A DNA stretch of 8,028 nucleotides from Gammaproteobacteria bacterium (GTDB taxonomy: Bacteria > Pseudomonadota > Gammaproteobacteria > Burkholderiales > Burkholderiaceae_C): NCBI GenBank assembly GCA_018903185.1, contig JAHIQV010000454.1, positions 1-8,028 of the forward strand, written 5' to 3'. The position numbers were made by a program, and so were the translations under genes. The notes under the pieces are model-generated. The model ran no database searches. It was not told the DNA's origin and was given only the letters and a program-made list of their open reading frames with translations. Positions 1 through 6,443 of this stretch are shown here, piece after piece. Each line of letters starts with the position of its first letter. Positions within the stretch are counted from its first letter, which is position 1.

Positions 1-77
1 CCGCGGCCAAGGCGCTGGGCGTTTCGCGCAACACGATCTACCGCAAGAAGGACCTGCTCCCACCGGATGTCTTGTGA
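1..77 (+). CDS. C-terminal end of a Fis-type HTH transcriptional regulator (partial)
   Basis: Only the last 24 complete codons are present, in the frame beginning at base 3, ending at TGA 75-77. The visible peptide contains ALGVSRNTIYRKK, which matches the second and recognition helices of the Fis-type HTH that closes NtrC-class sigma-54 activators (AcoR-like regulators have a very similar ending, with Leu-Gly-Val-Ser-Arg and then Thr-x-Tyr-Arg). The upstream AAA+ and sensor domains lie outside the window, so the class is inferred from the tail alone. It is convergent with the metallohydrolase gene, with only 19 bases between the two stop codons. Being close to a PQQ locus, it could control a PQQ-dependent alcohol dehydrogenase system, but nothing seen here shows its target. 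A small Fis-like DNA-binding protein is the alternative. Confidence 0.75.
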   Translation, partial: AAKALGVSRNTIYRKKDLLPPDVL

Positions 78-96
78 CTTCCAGCGCTGATGACAG

Positions 97-1245
97 TCAG
101 CGCGTTTCCGGCGCGGAGGGTCTTGTGTCAGGGTGCGGTGGAACCGGCTTTGCCGGGCCACTCGCACCGCCCCTCGGGGGTGACGCCGCAGGCGGCGCGG
201 GGGGGTCACTCCTTCCCATCCACACCGGCTCCAGCTCGCGCCAGGCGCGTTGCAGGTTGAAGCCGTGACGTGCTTCGTAGCCGGCCCAGTCGCGGTAGGC
301 CGGTAGCTCGCCCCAGGCGGTTTCCTGGGGCTGGTGGCCCTCGTCCATCGCCAGCAACACGCGGGCTCGCAGCCCCTTCAGATAGCGTTCTGTGGCTCCC
401 AGCGCAGGCGGTGGCGCTTCGGCTGCGGGAGCGCGGGACCATACGGTGCCGATCACCTGCTGCGGCCGCAACGCCTGCAGCCGCGGCAGCGCCGCGAGCC
501 AGCCGTCCAGGCTGCCCTGCGCGAGTTCGGGCACACGGCCGTCGTAGGCCAGGCCACCCGCCCAGAGCACGCGGTGACGGGCGTTCCAGAGCACCAGATC
601 GCCCTCGGTGTGGCCCGGCTCGATGGCCATCACCCGCAGGCTCAGCGCGCCCACTTGCAGCCGCTCGCCCACCGCCAGCACGCGGCTGGGCAGCACGATC
701 TGCGTGCCCGCCAGCGCCTCCGAACCGGCGCGGGTGGTCAGGCTCGCCAGGCAGTCCGGGCAGCGCTGCTGCATGCCGCTGCGCGTGGCGGCGCTGGCCA
801 GGATCTCCAGCTGGCCGGCGTCCAGCAGGTCGGCAAAGGCCGAGTTGGCCATCACGTTTTCGGCGTGTGCGTGGGTGTTCACCAGCCAGCGCACGCGGGC
901 CTTGAAACGGCAGGCGAGCGACGCGCGCACGCGATGACCGTGGCGGTGGCTCGGGCCGGGGTCGATCACCAGCGCCTCACCGTGGCTGACCACCACGCTG
1001 GTGGGCAGCACATGGCCAGCGTTGGCGGGTGCCACCTCGCCGTTCTCGGCCGCGGGCCAGACCCAGATGCCCGGCGCCACAGCTTGCCAGGGCACGGCAT
1101 CGACCGCCTTGCAATCCACCGGTGGGCCGACCGCGAGTGCGGGCACAACAACGCTGCCGAGGCACAGTAGCGCGATCAGCCAGCGGCGCAGCACGGTGCT
1201 CATCGCAGGGCCTGCGTGCGTTGCCCGGTACCTGAGCGTTTTCAT
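97..1245 (-). CDS. Exported metallo-beta-lactamase-fold protein, SoxH-related (quinoprotein relay system metallohydrolase-like)
   Basis: The protein is 382 residues from ATG 1245, or 368 from an internal ATG at 1203. Start 1245 overlaps the upstream gene's TGA (ATGA) and has a TGAGG eight to nine bases upstream. Numbering from the 1203 start, residues 5-24 form a signal peptide (two Arg, hydrophobic core, cut after PALA), so it is exported. The MBL core shows VIDPGPS near 79-85, THAHAEN at 110-116 and EPGHTEGDL near 195-203, plus a CPDC pair at 148-151. SoxH-related MBL proteins of this kind are known near PQQ-dependent dehydrogenases and are thought to act in the periplasm; their substrate is not established. 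Several usual metal ligands are changed: HxHxDH is HAHAEN, the bridging Asp is Gly (WAGG, about 214-217), and the last GHG-type His is absent (IGTVW, 251-255). The final 38 or so residues come from a DNA repeat and are Pro/Gly-rich, so the ancestral end was probably near residue 330. Confidence 0.72.
   Translation of the reverse strand: MKTLRYRATHAGPAMSTVLRRWLIALLCLGSVVVPALAVGPPVDCKAVDAVPWQAVAPGIWVWPAAENGEVAPANAGHVLPTSVVVSHGEALVIDPGPSHRHGHRVRASLACRFKARVRWLVNTHAHAENVMANSAFADLLDAGQLEILASAATRSGMQQRCPDCLASLTTRAGSEALAGTQIVLPSRVLAVGERLQVGALSLRVMAIEPGHTEGDLVLWNARHRVLWAGGLAYDGRVPELAQGSLDGWLAALPRLQALRPQQVIGTVWSRAPAAEAPPPALGATERYLKGLRARVLLAMDEGHQPQETAWGELPAYRDWAGYEARHGFNLQRAWRELEPVWMGRSDPPAPPAASPPRGGASGPAKPVPPHPDTRPSAPETR
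131..209 (-). repeat. Copy 1 of a GC-rich structured repeat
   Basis: Read on the minus strand this segment begins with TGACCCCCCC and ends in a hairpin; a second copy in the opposite orientation lies at 7571-7657. The hairpin, at 132-168 on the plus strand, pairs GGTGCG with CGCACC, GTGG with CCAC and CCGGC with GCCGG around a TTT loop. A smaller stem (CGCCG/CGGCG) and a G7 tract lie at about 183-205. The repeat sits between two convergent genes, where it could end transcription, although no T tract follows. It overlaps the 3' end of the metallohydrolase reading frame and supplies its last residues. Similar GC-rich intergenic repeats are common in Comamonadaceae genomes as I recall, but no copy count was possible here. 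Confidence 0.75.
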
Positions 1246-2360
1246 CCGAGTCGCCTCACCACCGCGCGCAAGGCCGCGAGCATGCCCGGCTCGGCGCCCA
1301 GGTGGCCGCTCAGGGGCTCGGTCAGCGTGACCTGCAGTGGCGCCAGGCGCCGGCCCAGCGCGGCCCAGGCGCCGCTGTTGGCGGGCGGGCAGACGGCGTC
1401 GCAGGCGCCGTGCACCCAGTCCACCGGCACACCCAGCCGAGCCAGGCCCAGCACGGCGCCATCCAGCGCACCGGGCCGCACAAAGCCGCGGTGCTGCAGG
1501 TAGTGCGCCTGGATGCGGAATTTGTGCAGCGCCGCCCGATCCGGCGGCTGCGCGGTGTGGCGGTGTCGGCTGGCCTGTGCCTTCCGTTGCCGGCGCCGCA
1601 GCGCGGCCCAGTCGCGCCGGATCGCGGCGGCCTGGGCAGCCGTTGCCTGCGTCACCGCCCGCCGCAGCGCGCGGCGCATGCCGTTGGAGACGCAGGTCGT
1701 CTCCAGCAAGGCCCAGCGCCGCGACACGCGCAGGCCTGCAACACCGGGTGTTCCACTTTGAAGCAGTTGTCTCAGCCGGGCCAGCGTCGCGGGCAGCGAC
1801 ACACCCGGCGCGGCGGGCCAGGCGGCCTCGCGGCCGAGGGCTTGTAGCACCCGGCGTGACGGCTGCAACAGCCCGCCCACCTCGCGCCGGCTGAGCGCAA
1901 ACGCACCGCGCAACACCAGTCGCTGCACCCGCTGCGGGTGTGCTCGTGCATAGGCCAGCGCCACCACGGTGCCCCACGAACCCGCCAGCAGCGACCAGCG
2001 TTGAATGCCCAGATGTTGCCGCAACAACTCCATGTCGGCCACCAGCGCGTGGGTGGTGCTGGCCGCGGTTTTCCCTCTGGGGCGGCTCGCTCCGCAGCCG
2101 CGCTGGTCGGGCGCGATCGCCCACTGGCGCGACAGGTCCAGCGGCGCGAGCATGCCCGGCTGGCAACTGCTGCCGGGGCCACCGTGCACCAGCAGCCAGG
2201 GCTCGCCATCTGGGTTGCCCACGGTGCGAAATGCCATGCGGTGTCCGCGTCCAACAGACAGGTAGGCCGGCGACGGCCAGGCGCTGCGCCGACGCGCGGA
2301 AAGCGCCGCCTCAGGGGTATCCCTAGGTTGGTCTTTCGTGGCATCGATATTGCTGTTCAT
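1242..2360 (-). CDS. Alpha/beta hydrolase, proline iminopeptidase-like (peptidase family S33)
   Basis: The protein is 372 residues from ATG 2360, or 387 from ATG 2405. Numbering from 2405, the oxyanion HGGPG is at 74-78, followed by DQRGCGASRP near 100-109, the nucleophile elbow AGSWGT with Ser143, the acid in VHGACDAVCP (Asp336) and the base in LSGHLGAEPG (His368). This is the complete S33 triad in prolyl-aminopeptidase order. The cap retains the family signature around AHYLQHRGFV (300-309). Prolyl aminopeptidases remove N-terminal Pro and are usually about 310-320 residues; here there is a poorly conserved N-terminal extension and an Arg/Ala-rich insert at about 245-290. No signal peptide is evident, so it is probably cytoplasmic. 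Start 2405 would leave only 33 bases before pqqA, so 2360 is preferred, though no clear ribosome site precedes it. It overlaps the metallohydrolase gene by four bases and is divergent from pqqA. The substrate is unknown. Confidence 0.75.
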   Translation of the reverse strand: MNSNIDATKDQPRDTPEAALSARRRSAWPSPAYLSVGRGHRMAFRTVGNPDGEPWLLVHGGPGSSCQPGMLAPLDLSRQWAIAPDQRGCGASRPRGKTAASTTHALVADMELLRQHLGIQRWSLLAGSWGTVVALAYARAHPQRVQRLVLRGAFALSRREVGGLLQPSRRVLQALGREAAWPAAPGVSLPATLARLRQLLQSGTPGVAGLRVSRRWALLETTCVSNGMRRALRRAVTQATAAQAAAIRRDWAALRRRQRKAQASRHRHTAQPPDRAALHKFRIQAHYLQHRGFVRPGALDGAVLGLARLGVPVDWVHGACDAVCPPANSGAWAALGRRLAPLQVTLTEPLSGHLGAEPGMLAALRAVVRRLG

Positions 2361-2438
2361 GGGGTGCAACTTGAGGTGCAGTGGTGCTGACAAGTTAGCA
2401 GACATGTTTCATGCCAACCCACCTACCGGAGACAGACT
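2361..2438. promoter_or_regulatory. Divergent intergenic region between the S33 hydrolase and pqqA
   Basis: These 78 bases must hold the pqqA promoter and probably the promoter of the opposite gene pair. I see no convincing sigma-70 pair: TTGAGG at 2371-2376 is followed 17 bases later by the weak GTTAGC, and CTGACA at 2387-2392 has no matching -10. CATG-TTT-CATG at 2403-2413 is a small symmetrical element of unknown meaning. The ribosome site of pqqA, GGAGA at 2428-2432, lies at its right end. Confidence 0.5.
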
Positions 2439-2513
2439 ATGCAATGGACCACCCCCGCTTTCACCGACCTGCGTTTCGGTTTTGAGATCACGATGTACAT
2501 CGCCAACCGCTGA
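2439..2513 (+). CDS. pqqA: PqqA, PQQ precursor peptide
   Basis: This is a 24-residue peptide gene with ATG 2439 and TGA 2511-2513, preceded by GGAGA at 2428-2432 (six-base spacing). The peptide has the family signature: an N-terminal Trp-Thr stretch, [13 protein letters not shown] at 8-20, and a basic Arg end. Glu16 and Tyr20, separated by three residues, are the invariant pair that become the carbon skeleton of PQQ. The RiPP pathway is well established: PqqD binds the peptide, PqqE joins the Glu gamma carbon to the Tyr ring, and proteases release the cross-linked pair. The gene is first in the operon and is separated from pqqB by 89 bases containing a strong hairpin, as expected where the precursor is needed in excess. 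At 75 bases it falls below usual gene-calling lengths. Confidence 0.96.
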   Translation: MQWTTPAFTDLRFGFEITMYIANR

Positions 2514-2534
2514 AACGCGGCGGGCTTTGACCTG

Positions 2535-2567
2535 AAAGCGCACGGCCCCACCCCCGTGCGCTTTTTT
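2535..2567 (+). terminator. Intrinsic terminator / attenuator between pqqA and pqqB
   Basis: AAAGCGCACGG (2535-2545) pairs perfectly with CCGTGCGCTTT (2554-2564), giving an 11-base-pair stem with an eight-base C-rich loop, followed by a T run to 2567. This is a classical Rho-independent terminator. It lies 21 bases after the pqqA stop, and no confident promoter is seen before pqqB at 2603. It therefore most likely ends many transcripts after pqqA while allowing partial read-through, setting a high PqqA-to-enzyme ratio. Such a structure is known after pqqA in other bacteria. Confidence 0.85.
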
Positions 2568-2602
2568 CTTCACCCTACCCCCTAAGTACAACAGGCTCGA
2601 CC

Positions 2603-3520
2603 ATGCGCATCCGGGTTCTCGGCTCATCGGCCGGCGGAGGCTTCCCGCAATGGAACTGCAACTGCCCCAACTGCGACGGCTTTCGCCGTGGCACGCTCAA
2701 GGCGCATGCGCGCACACAGTCGTCCATCGCCATCAGCGCCGACGGCAGCGACTGGCTGCTGGTCAACGCCTCGCCCGACATCCTGACCCAGATCCGGGAA
2801 GCGCCCGAGCTGCAGCCGGCCCGCGCCATCCGCGACAGCGGCATCGCCGCTGTGCTGCTGATGGACGCGCAGATCGACCACGTCACCGGCCTGCTGATGC
2901 TGCGCGAACGCCAGACACCGCTGCCCCTGCTCGCCACGCCCGAGGTGTTCTCCGACATCTCCAGCGGCTTCCCGATCACCGGCATCCTGTCGCACTACTG
3001 CGGCGTGCAACGCCAGGAGCTGCCCATCGACGGCAGCACGGTGAACGTGCCCGGCCTGCCAGGTCTGCAGGTGCAGACCGTGTCGCTCTCGTCCAAGCCG
3101 CCGCCGTATTCACCGTTCCGCGGCAACCCGCGCCCCGGTGACAACATCGGCTTGCTCATCACCAACCCCGCAACCCAGCAGCGCGCGTTCTACGCGCCGG
3201 GCCTGGCGGAGGTCACGCCCGCGCTGATCGAGCTCATGAGCGGCTGCGCCGTGGTGCTGATCGACGGCACCTTCTGGACCCACGACGAAATGCAGCGCCT
3301 GGGCCTCTCGGCCAAAGCCGCGCTCGACATGGGCCACCTGCCGCAGAGCGGCCCGGGCGGCATGATCGAACAGCTCGACCGCCTGCCCGCCGGCACCCGC
3401 AAGATCCTCATCCACATCAACAACACCAACCCCATGCTGGTGGAAGACTCCGACGAACGCGCCGAACTCACCGCGCACGGCATCGAGGTGGCTTTTGACG
3501 GCATGGACATCACGTTCTGA
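2603..3520 (+). CDS. pqqB: PqqB, MBL-fold hydroxylase of PQQ biosynthesis
   Basis: The 305-residue protein matches the usual PqqB length and is full length. It opens with the characteristic [16 protein letters not shown] (4-19), and Cys19, Cys21 and Cys24 form the CxCxxC structural zinc site. In the MBL core, the usual HxHxDH appears as DAQIDH (88-93), the PqqB-type variant, followed by TGLLMLRE. The end ([12 protein letters not shown], then [12 protein letters not shown]) is also typical. PqqB was long suggested to help export PQQ; biochemical work now supports iron-dependent, O2-using hydroxylation of the Tyr ring of the Glu-Tyr intermediate in the cytoplasm. The start ATG 2603 gives the family N-terminus, with only a weak CAGG upstream. 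The stop is 11 bases before pqqC. Confidence 0.96.
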   Translation: MRIRVLGSSAGGGFPQWNCNCPNCDGFRRGTLKAHARTQSSIAISADGSDWLLVNASPDILTQIREAPELQPARAIRDSGIAAVLLMDAQIDHVTGLLMLRERQTPLPLLATPEVFSDISSGFPITGILSHYCGVQRQELPIDGSTVNVPGLPGLQVQTVSLSSKPPPYSPFRGNPRPGDNIGLLITNPATQQRAFYAPGLAEVTPALIELMSGCAVVLIDGTFWTHDEMQRLGLSAKAALDMGHLPQSGPGGMIEQLDRLPAGTRKILIHINNTNPMLVEDSDERAELTAHGIEVAFDGMDITF

Positions 3521-3531
3521 AGAGCCAGTCC

Positions 3532-4263
3532 ATGGAAATCGCCCAAGCCATCCGCAATCACAGCCACCTGCCCGCCTGGAGCCCTGATGCGTTCGAGGCC
3601 CAGCTGCGCGACAAAGGCCGCAGCTACCACATCCACCACCCCTTCAACGTGCGCATGAACGCGGGCGGCTGCACGCCCGACGAGATCCGCTGCTGGGTGG
3701 CCAACCGCTTTTATTACCAGATCTGCATCCCGCGCAAGGACGCCGCCATCCTTGCCAACATGCCCGACCGCGCGCACCGCCGGCTGTGGATCGAACGCAT
3801 CCTGGACCACGACGGCCACGGCGACTACGAGGGCTCGGCCGCGGGCGGCATCGAAGCCTGGACACGGCTGGGCGAAGCGGTCGGCATCTCGCGCGAAGAC
3901 CTGTGGTCTTTGCAGGGCGTTGCGCCCGCGGTGCGCTTCGCCTGCGATGCGTACGTGAACTTCGCGGCCAAGGCGCCGTGGCAGGAAGCCGTGTGCTCCT
4001 CGCTCACCGAAATGTTTGCGCCGCAGATCCACAAGGACCGCCTCGCCACCTGGCCCACGCACTACCCCTGGATCGAGGCCAGCGGCCTGGCCTATTTCCG
4101 CAGCCGCATCCCGCTCGCCACCCGCGACGTGGAACACGGCCTGCAGGTCACGCTGTCGCACTTCAATACCCGTGAAGCGCAGCACCGCGCACTCGACATC
4201 CTGCAGTTCAAGCTGGACATTCTGTGGACCATGCTGGATGCGATTGAAAAGGCATGTCAATGA
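3532..4263 (+). CDS. pqqC: PqqC, pyrroloquinoline-quinone synthase
   Basis: The 243-residue all-helical, cofactor-free oxidase catalyses the last step: ring closure and an eight-electron oxidation of the intermediate by O2 to PQQ, in the cytoplasm. Signature segments are YHIHHPFN (32-39), WVANRFYYQ (55-63), RILDHDG (89-95), EMFAPQIH and [14 protein letters not shown] near the end. Numbering with a nine-residue offset from the Klebsiella enzyme, the active-site His24, Arg50, Tyr53, Gln54, Arg80 and His84 correspond to His33, Arg59, Tyr62, Gln63, Arg89 and His93, all present. Length is normal for a stand-alone PqqC, not a PqqC-PqqD fusion. ATG 3532 has GAAGAG seven bases upstream. The 3' end overlaps pqqD. 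Confidence 0.97.
   Translation: MEIAQAIRNHSHLPAWSPDAFEAQLRDKGRSYHIHHPFNVRMNAGGCTPDEIRCWVANRFYYQICIPRKDAAILANMPDRAHRRLWIERILDHDGHGDYEGSAAGGIEAWTRLGEAVGISREDLWSLQGVAPAVRFACDAYVNFAAKAPWQEAVCSSLTEMFAPQIHKDRLATWPTHYPWIEASGLAYFRSRIPLATRDVEHGLQVTLSHFNTREAQHRALDILQFKLDILWTMLDAIEKACQ
4249..4252 (+). promoter_or_regulatory. Ribosome-binding site that decides the pqqD start
   Basis: AAGG in GAAAAGG lies only one base before ATG 4254 but seven bases before ATG 4260. The second spacing is optimal, and ATG 4260 also forms an ATGA overlap with the pqqC stop. This favours 4260 as the pqqD start, a shift of two residues. Confidence 0.55.
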
Positions 4264-4526
4264 CAGCCACCCTGCCCGAGCGCCCCAAGCTCTCGCGCCG
4301 CTTCCGCCTGCAATACGAAGAAGCGCAGAGCCGCTGGGTGCTGCTGTATCCCGAGGGCATGGTGCAGCTCAACCCTTCTGCGGCTGAGATCCTGCAACGA
4401 TGCGACGGCGAGCGCACCTTGCAAGGGATCGTTTCCGAACTGGAGACCGCCTTCAACGCTCAGGGCCTGGAACCCGAAGTCCGCAACTTGCTCGAAGAAG
4501 GACAACGCCGTGGCTGGATCGACTGA
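4260..4526 (+). CDS. pqqD: PqqD, peptide chaperone (RRE domain)
   Basis: The protein is 88 residues from ATG 4260, or 90 from ATG 4254. It is the small RiPP recognition element that binds PqqA with high affinity and hands it to PqqE. The family pattern is clear: a [13 protein letters not shown] opening, [14 protein letters not shown] for the beta strands that bind the precursor, then [15 protein letters not shown] with the helix-turn-helix-like fold, and a C-terminal RRGWID. It is a free-standing PqqD, not fused to PqqC or PqqE as in some methylotrophs. It overlaps pqqC by four bases and pqqE by 17 bases, so its translation is probably coupled to both, in keeping with a PqqA-PqqD-PqqE complex. 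Confidence 0.95.
   Translation: MTATLPERPKLSRRFRLQYEEAQSRWVLLYPEGMVQLNPSAAEILQRCDGERTLQGIVSELETAFNAQGLEPEVRNLLEEGQRRGWID
4495..4502 (+). promoter_or_regulatory. Ribosome-binding site supporting the GTG start of pqqE
   Basis: AAGAAGGA inside the end of pqqD lies seven bases before GTG 4510. It is the strongest Shine-Dalgarno match between the operon genes and makes 4510 preferable to the later GTG at 4546, which has none. Confidence 0.7.
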
Positions 4527-5667
4527 ACCCACCGGCACCGCACCCGTGATCGGCCAGCCCCTGTGGCTGTTGGCCGAGCTCACCTACCAGTGCCCGCTGC
4601 ACTGCGTGTTTTGCTACAACCCCACGCAGCACGCGCGCATCAACGACGAGATGAGCACCGCGCAGTGGGTGGATGTGATGACCCAGGCGCGCAAGCTCGG
4701 CGCGGTGCAGCTGGGCTTTTCGGGTGGCGAGCCGCTGCTGCGCGACGACCTGGAAGAACTGGTGCAGGAAGCCCACCGCCTGGGCTACTACACCAACCTC
4801 ATCACCTCCGGCGTGGGCCTCACGCCGACTCGCGCGCAGAAGCTGAAAGACGCCGGGCTCGACCACGTTCAACTCTCGTTCCAGGACTCCACCAAAGAGA
4901 TGAACGATTTTCTGAGCCACACCAAGACCTTCGAGCTCAAGCAGCGCGTGGCCAGGCTCATCAAGCAGCACGACTGGCCGATGGTGATGAACTGCGTGCT
5001 GCACCGGCACAACCTGCCGCACGTGGAAAAGATCATCGAAATGGCCGTGGCGCTCGAAGCCGAGTACCTGGAGCTCGCCAACACGCAGTACTACGGCTGG
5101 GCCTGGGTCAACCGCGACCACCTCATGCCCACGCGCGAAGAGCTCGTGGAGGCCGAGGCCGTCGTCACCCGCTTCCGCGCCGAGCAGGAAGGCAAGACCG
5201 GCCCCAGGACCCGCGTGCTGTTCGTGGTGCCCGACTACTTTGAAGAGCGTCCCAAGGCCTGCATGAACGGCTGGGGTTCGGTGTTCCTCTCCATCGCGCC
5301 CGACGGCCTGGCCATGCCCTGCCACAACGCGCGCGACCTGCCGGGCCTGCAACTGCCCAACGTGAAAGACACGTCCATCGCCGAGATCTGGCAACGCAGC
5401 AACGCCTTCAACGCCTTCCGTGGCGACAGCTGGATGAAAGCCCCCTGCCGAACCTGCGACGAGCGCCACAAGGACTTTGGCGGCTGCCGCTGCCAGGCTT
5501 TCCTGATCACCGGCGACGCCACCGAGGCAGACCCGGTGTGCAGCAAATCGCCGCACCACGAGAAAGTGGTGCAGCTGGTAAAGCAGGCGCCCACGCGACG
5601 CAGCATCCCGATCGTGTTCCGCAGTGACGCCGAATCCCGGTTGTTGCACGCCGAACCCAACGCATGA
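4510..5667 (+). CDS. pqqE: PqqE, radical SAM / SPASM PqqA cross-linking enzyme
   Basis: This 385-residue cytoplasmic enzyme uses S-adenosylmethionine to join Glu and Tyr of PqqA, the first committed step. The radical SAM 4Fe-4S site is Cys28, Cys32 and Cys35 in YQCPLHCVFCYNP, followed by the GGEPLLRDD motif for SAM binding. The C-terminal SPASM domain has all the auxiliary-cluster ligands: Cys251 (ACMNGWG), Cys271 (MPCHN), Cys313, Cys316, Asp322, Cys326, Cys328 and Cys344. The Asp ligand, unusual among SPASM proteins, is a mark of true PqqE (Asp319 in the Methylorubrum enzyme, a three-residue offset). The start is GTG 4510, overlapping pqqD by 17 bases, with AAGAAGGA upstream. The stop overlaps the next gene as ATGA. 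The enzyme appears complete and functional. Confidence 0.97.
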   Translation: MAGSTEPTGTAPVIGQPLWLLAELTYQCPLHCVFCYNPTQHARINDEMSTAQWVDVMTQARKLGAVQLGFSGGEPLLRDDLEELVQEAHRLGYYTNLITSGVGLTPTRAQKLKDAGLDHVQLSFQDSTKEMNDFLSHTKTFELKQRVARLIKQHDWPMVMNCVLHRHNLPHVEKIIEMAVALEAEYLELANTQYYGWAWVNRDHLMPTREELVEAEAVVTRFRAEQEGKTGPRTRVLFVVPDYFEERPKACMNGWGSVFLSIAPDGLAMPCHNARDLPGLQLPNVKDTSIAEIWQRSNAFNAFRGDSWMKAPCRTCDERHKDFGGCRCQAFLITGDATEADPVCSKSPHHEKVVQLVKQAPTRRSIPIVFRSDAESRLLHAEPNA

Positions 5668-6443
5668 ACCCACCCACACCCGCAAGCGCCCCGCACCACC
5701 GCATGCTCGGTGCAGCGTTGGCGAGCCGCATTCCGGGCGCGCGCCACAGTCCGCTCGCGCTGGAACGCATGGAGCACGGTCTGTTCCTGCTCTGGCTGGC
5801 CTACATGGGCCTGCTGGTGTTTGGCGCCCTGCTGCTGTGGCAGGCCGGCGCCTGGCACCGACTGATCGACGCCGACCCGACCGGGCTCACCGTGACCATC
5901 GTGCTGCTGTTCACCGGTTGCTCGATCTGGGCAGGCAAGCGCGCCTGGGTGCTGGGCCAGCAGCGCCAGCGGCTCGACGCGCGGCTCGCTGCCTCCAGCC
6001 TCAGAGAGCCCACCGGCTGGAGCGCCGAATACCACCAGGGCTGCGCACTGCCCGGCGCCGACCACTCCATCTGGCTGCAGGTGCTGGGCGAGCGCGCCCA
6101 CGGTCCGCACGAAATGGCCTGGTGGCTCAACGGCATCCAGCTCAAGCTGGGCCTGCTGGGCAAGGTGATCGGTTTTTCCATCCTCGCGCTGCAGCTCGGG
6201 CAGATGGACAGCTTCGACGCCAGCCAGTCGTCGCAGTTGCTCAAGAACCTGACCGGTGGCCTCGGCATCGCGCTGCTCACCACCGTCACTGGCCTCACCT
6301 GCAACATCCTGCTCGGCCTGCAGCTCATGCGCCTCGACCGCTTTGCCGATGCACTGGTGGCCGACACCCTGGCCGCCGGCCTCGCGCCGCCCGCCACCCC
6401 ACCGCAGGAGCCGCCCCATGGCGATCGGCCGCGCGGTCCGTGA
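5664..6443 (+). CDS. MotA/TolQ/ExbB-like proton-channel family protein
   Basis: This 259-residue inner-membrane protein has four likely membrane segments at about 39-61, 75-95, 159-179 and 197-221, with a charged loop of about 60 residues between the second and third. The third and fourth segments resemble the pore helices of MotA/TolQ/ExbB: LGLLGKVIGFSI corresponds to the family's GLLGTVxG, and GGLGIALLTTVTGLTCNI to the Ala-Leu-x-Thr-Thr-x-x-Gly-Leu helix that carries pore Thr residues. The family forms proton-driven pentamers around a dimer of ExbD/MotB subunits, and the next gene encodes such a partner. The start ATG 5664 overlaps the pqqE stop (ATGA) without its own clear ribosome site, implying coupling to pqqE; ATG 5703 is an alternative. 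The last 26 bases overlap the next gene. The family call rests on pattern recognition; the specific function is unknown. Confidence 0.68.
   Translation: MNPPTPASAPHHRMLGAALASRIPGARHSPLALERMEHGLFLLWLAYMGLLVFGALLLWQAGAWHRLIDADPTGLTVTIVLLFTGCSIWAGKRAWVLGQQRQRLDARLAASSLREPTGWSAEYHQGCALPGADHSIWLQVLGERAHGPHEMAWWLNGIQLKLGLLGKVIGFSILALQLGQMDSFDASQSSQLLKNLTGGLGIALLTTVTGLTCNILLGLQLMRLDRFADALVADTLAAGLAPPATPPQEPPHGDRPRGP
6406..6410 (+). promoter_or_regulatory. Ribosome-binding site of the ExbD-like gene
   Basis: AGGAG, seven bases before ATG 6418 and inside the end of the channel gene, fixes the start of the downstream protein and rejects the longer reading frame that opens at 6256. Confidence 0.75.

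Noticed and set aside
131..209. Repeat as a CRISPR unit or an insertion-sequence end
   Set aside because: There are only two distant copies, no spacers, no transposase and no target-site duplication seen.
97..2166. A 689-codon open frame on the minus strand covering both left-hand genes
   Set aside because: Only its part after ATG 1245 encodes a recognisable protein. The earlier part is an Arg/Ala/Gly-rich shadow of the hydrolase, whose own frame has the full S33 motif set.
2371..2399. A sigma-70 promoter for pqqA (TTGAGG with GTTAGC)
   Set aside because: The spacing is right, but the -10 match is poor, so it is described only as part of the intergenic region.
2402..2417. A sigma-54-like site on the minus strand (TTGGCA then ATGT) in the divergent region
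   Set aside because: The -24 half fits, but the -12 half has GT where GC is essential; the Fis-type regulator nearby is not enough to support it.
2338..2535. A 65-codon plus-strand frame over the pqqA region
   Set aside because: It is out of frame with pqqA, has no ribosome site, and overlaps the clear PqqA peptide.
3190..4260. Long minus-strand open frames opposite pqqB, pqqC and pqqE
   Set aside because: High GC produces long antisense frames; the plus-strand proteins have complete family motifs and the antisense products look like composition artefacts (His/Val/Gly-rich).
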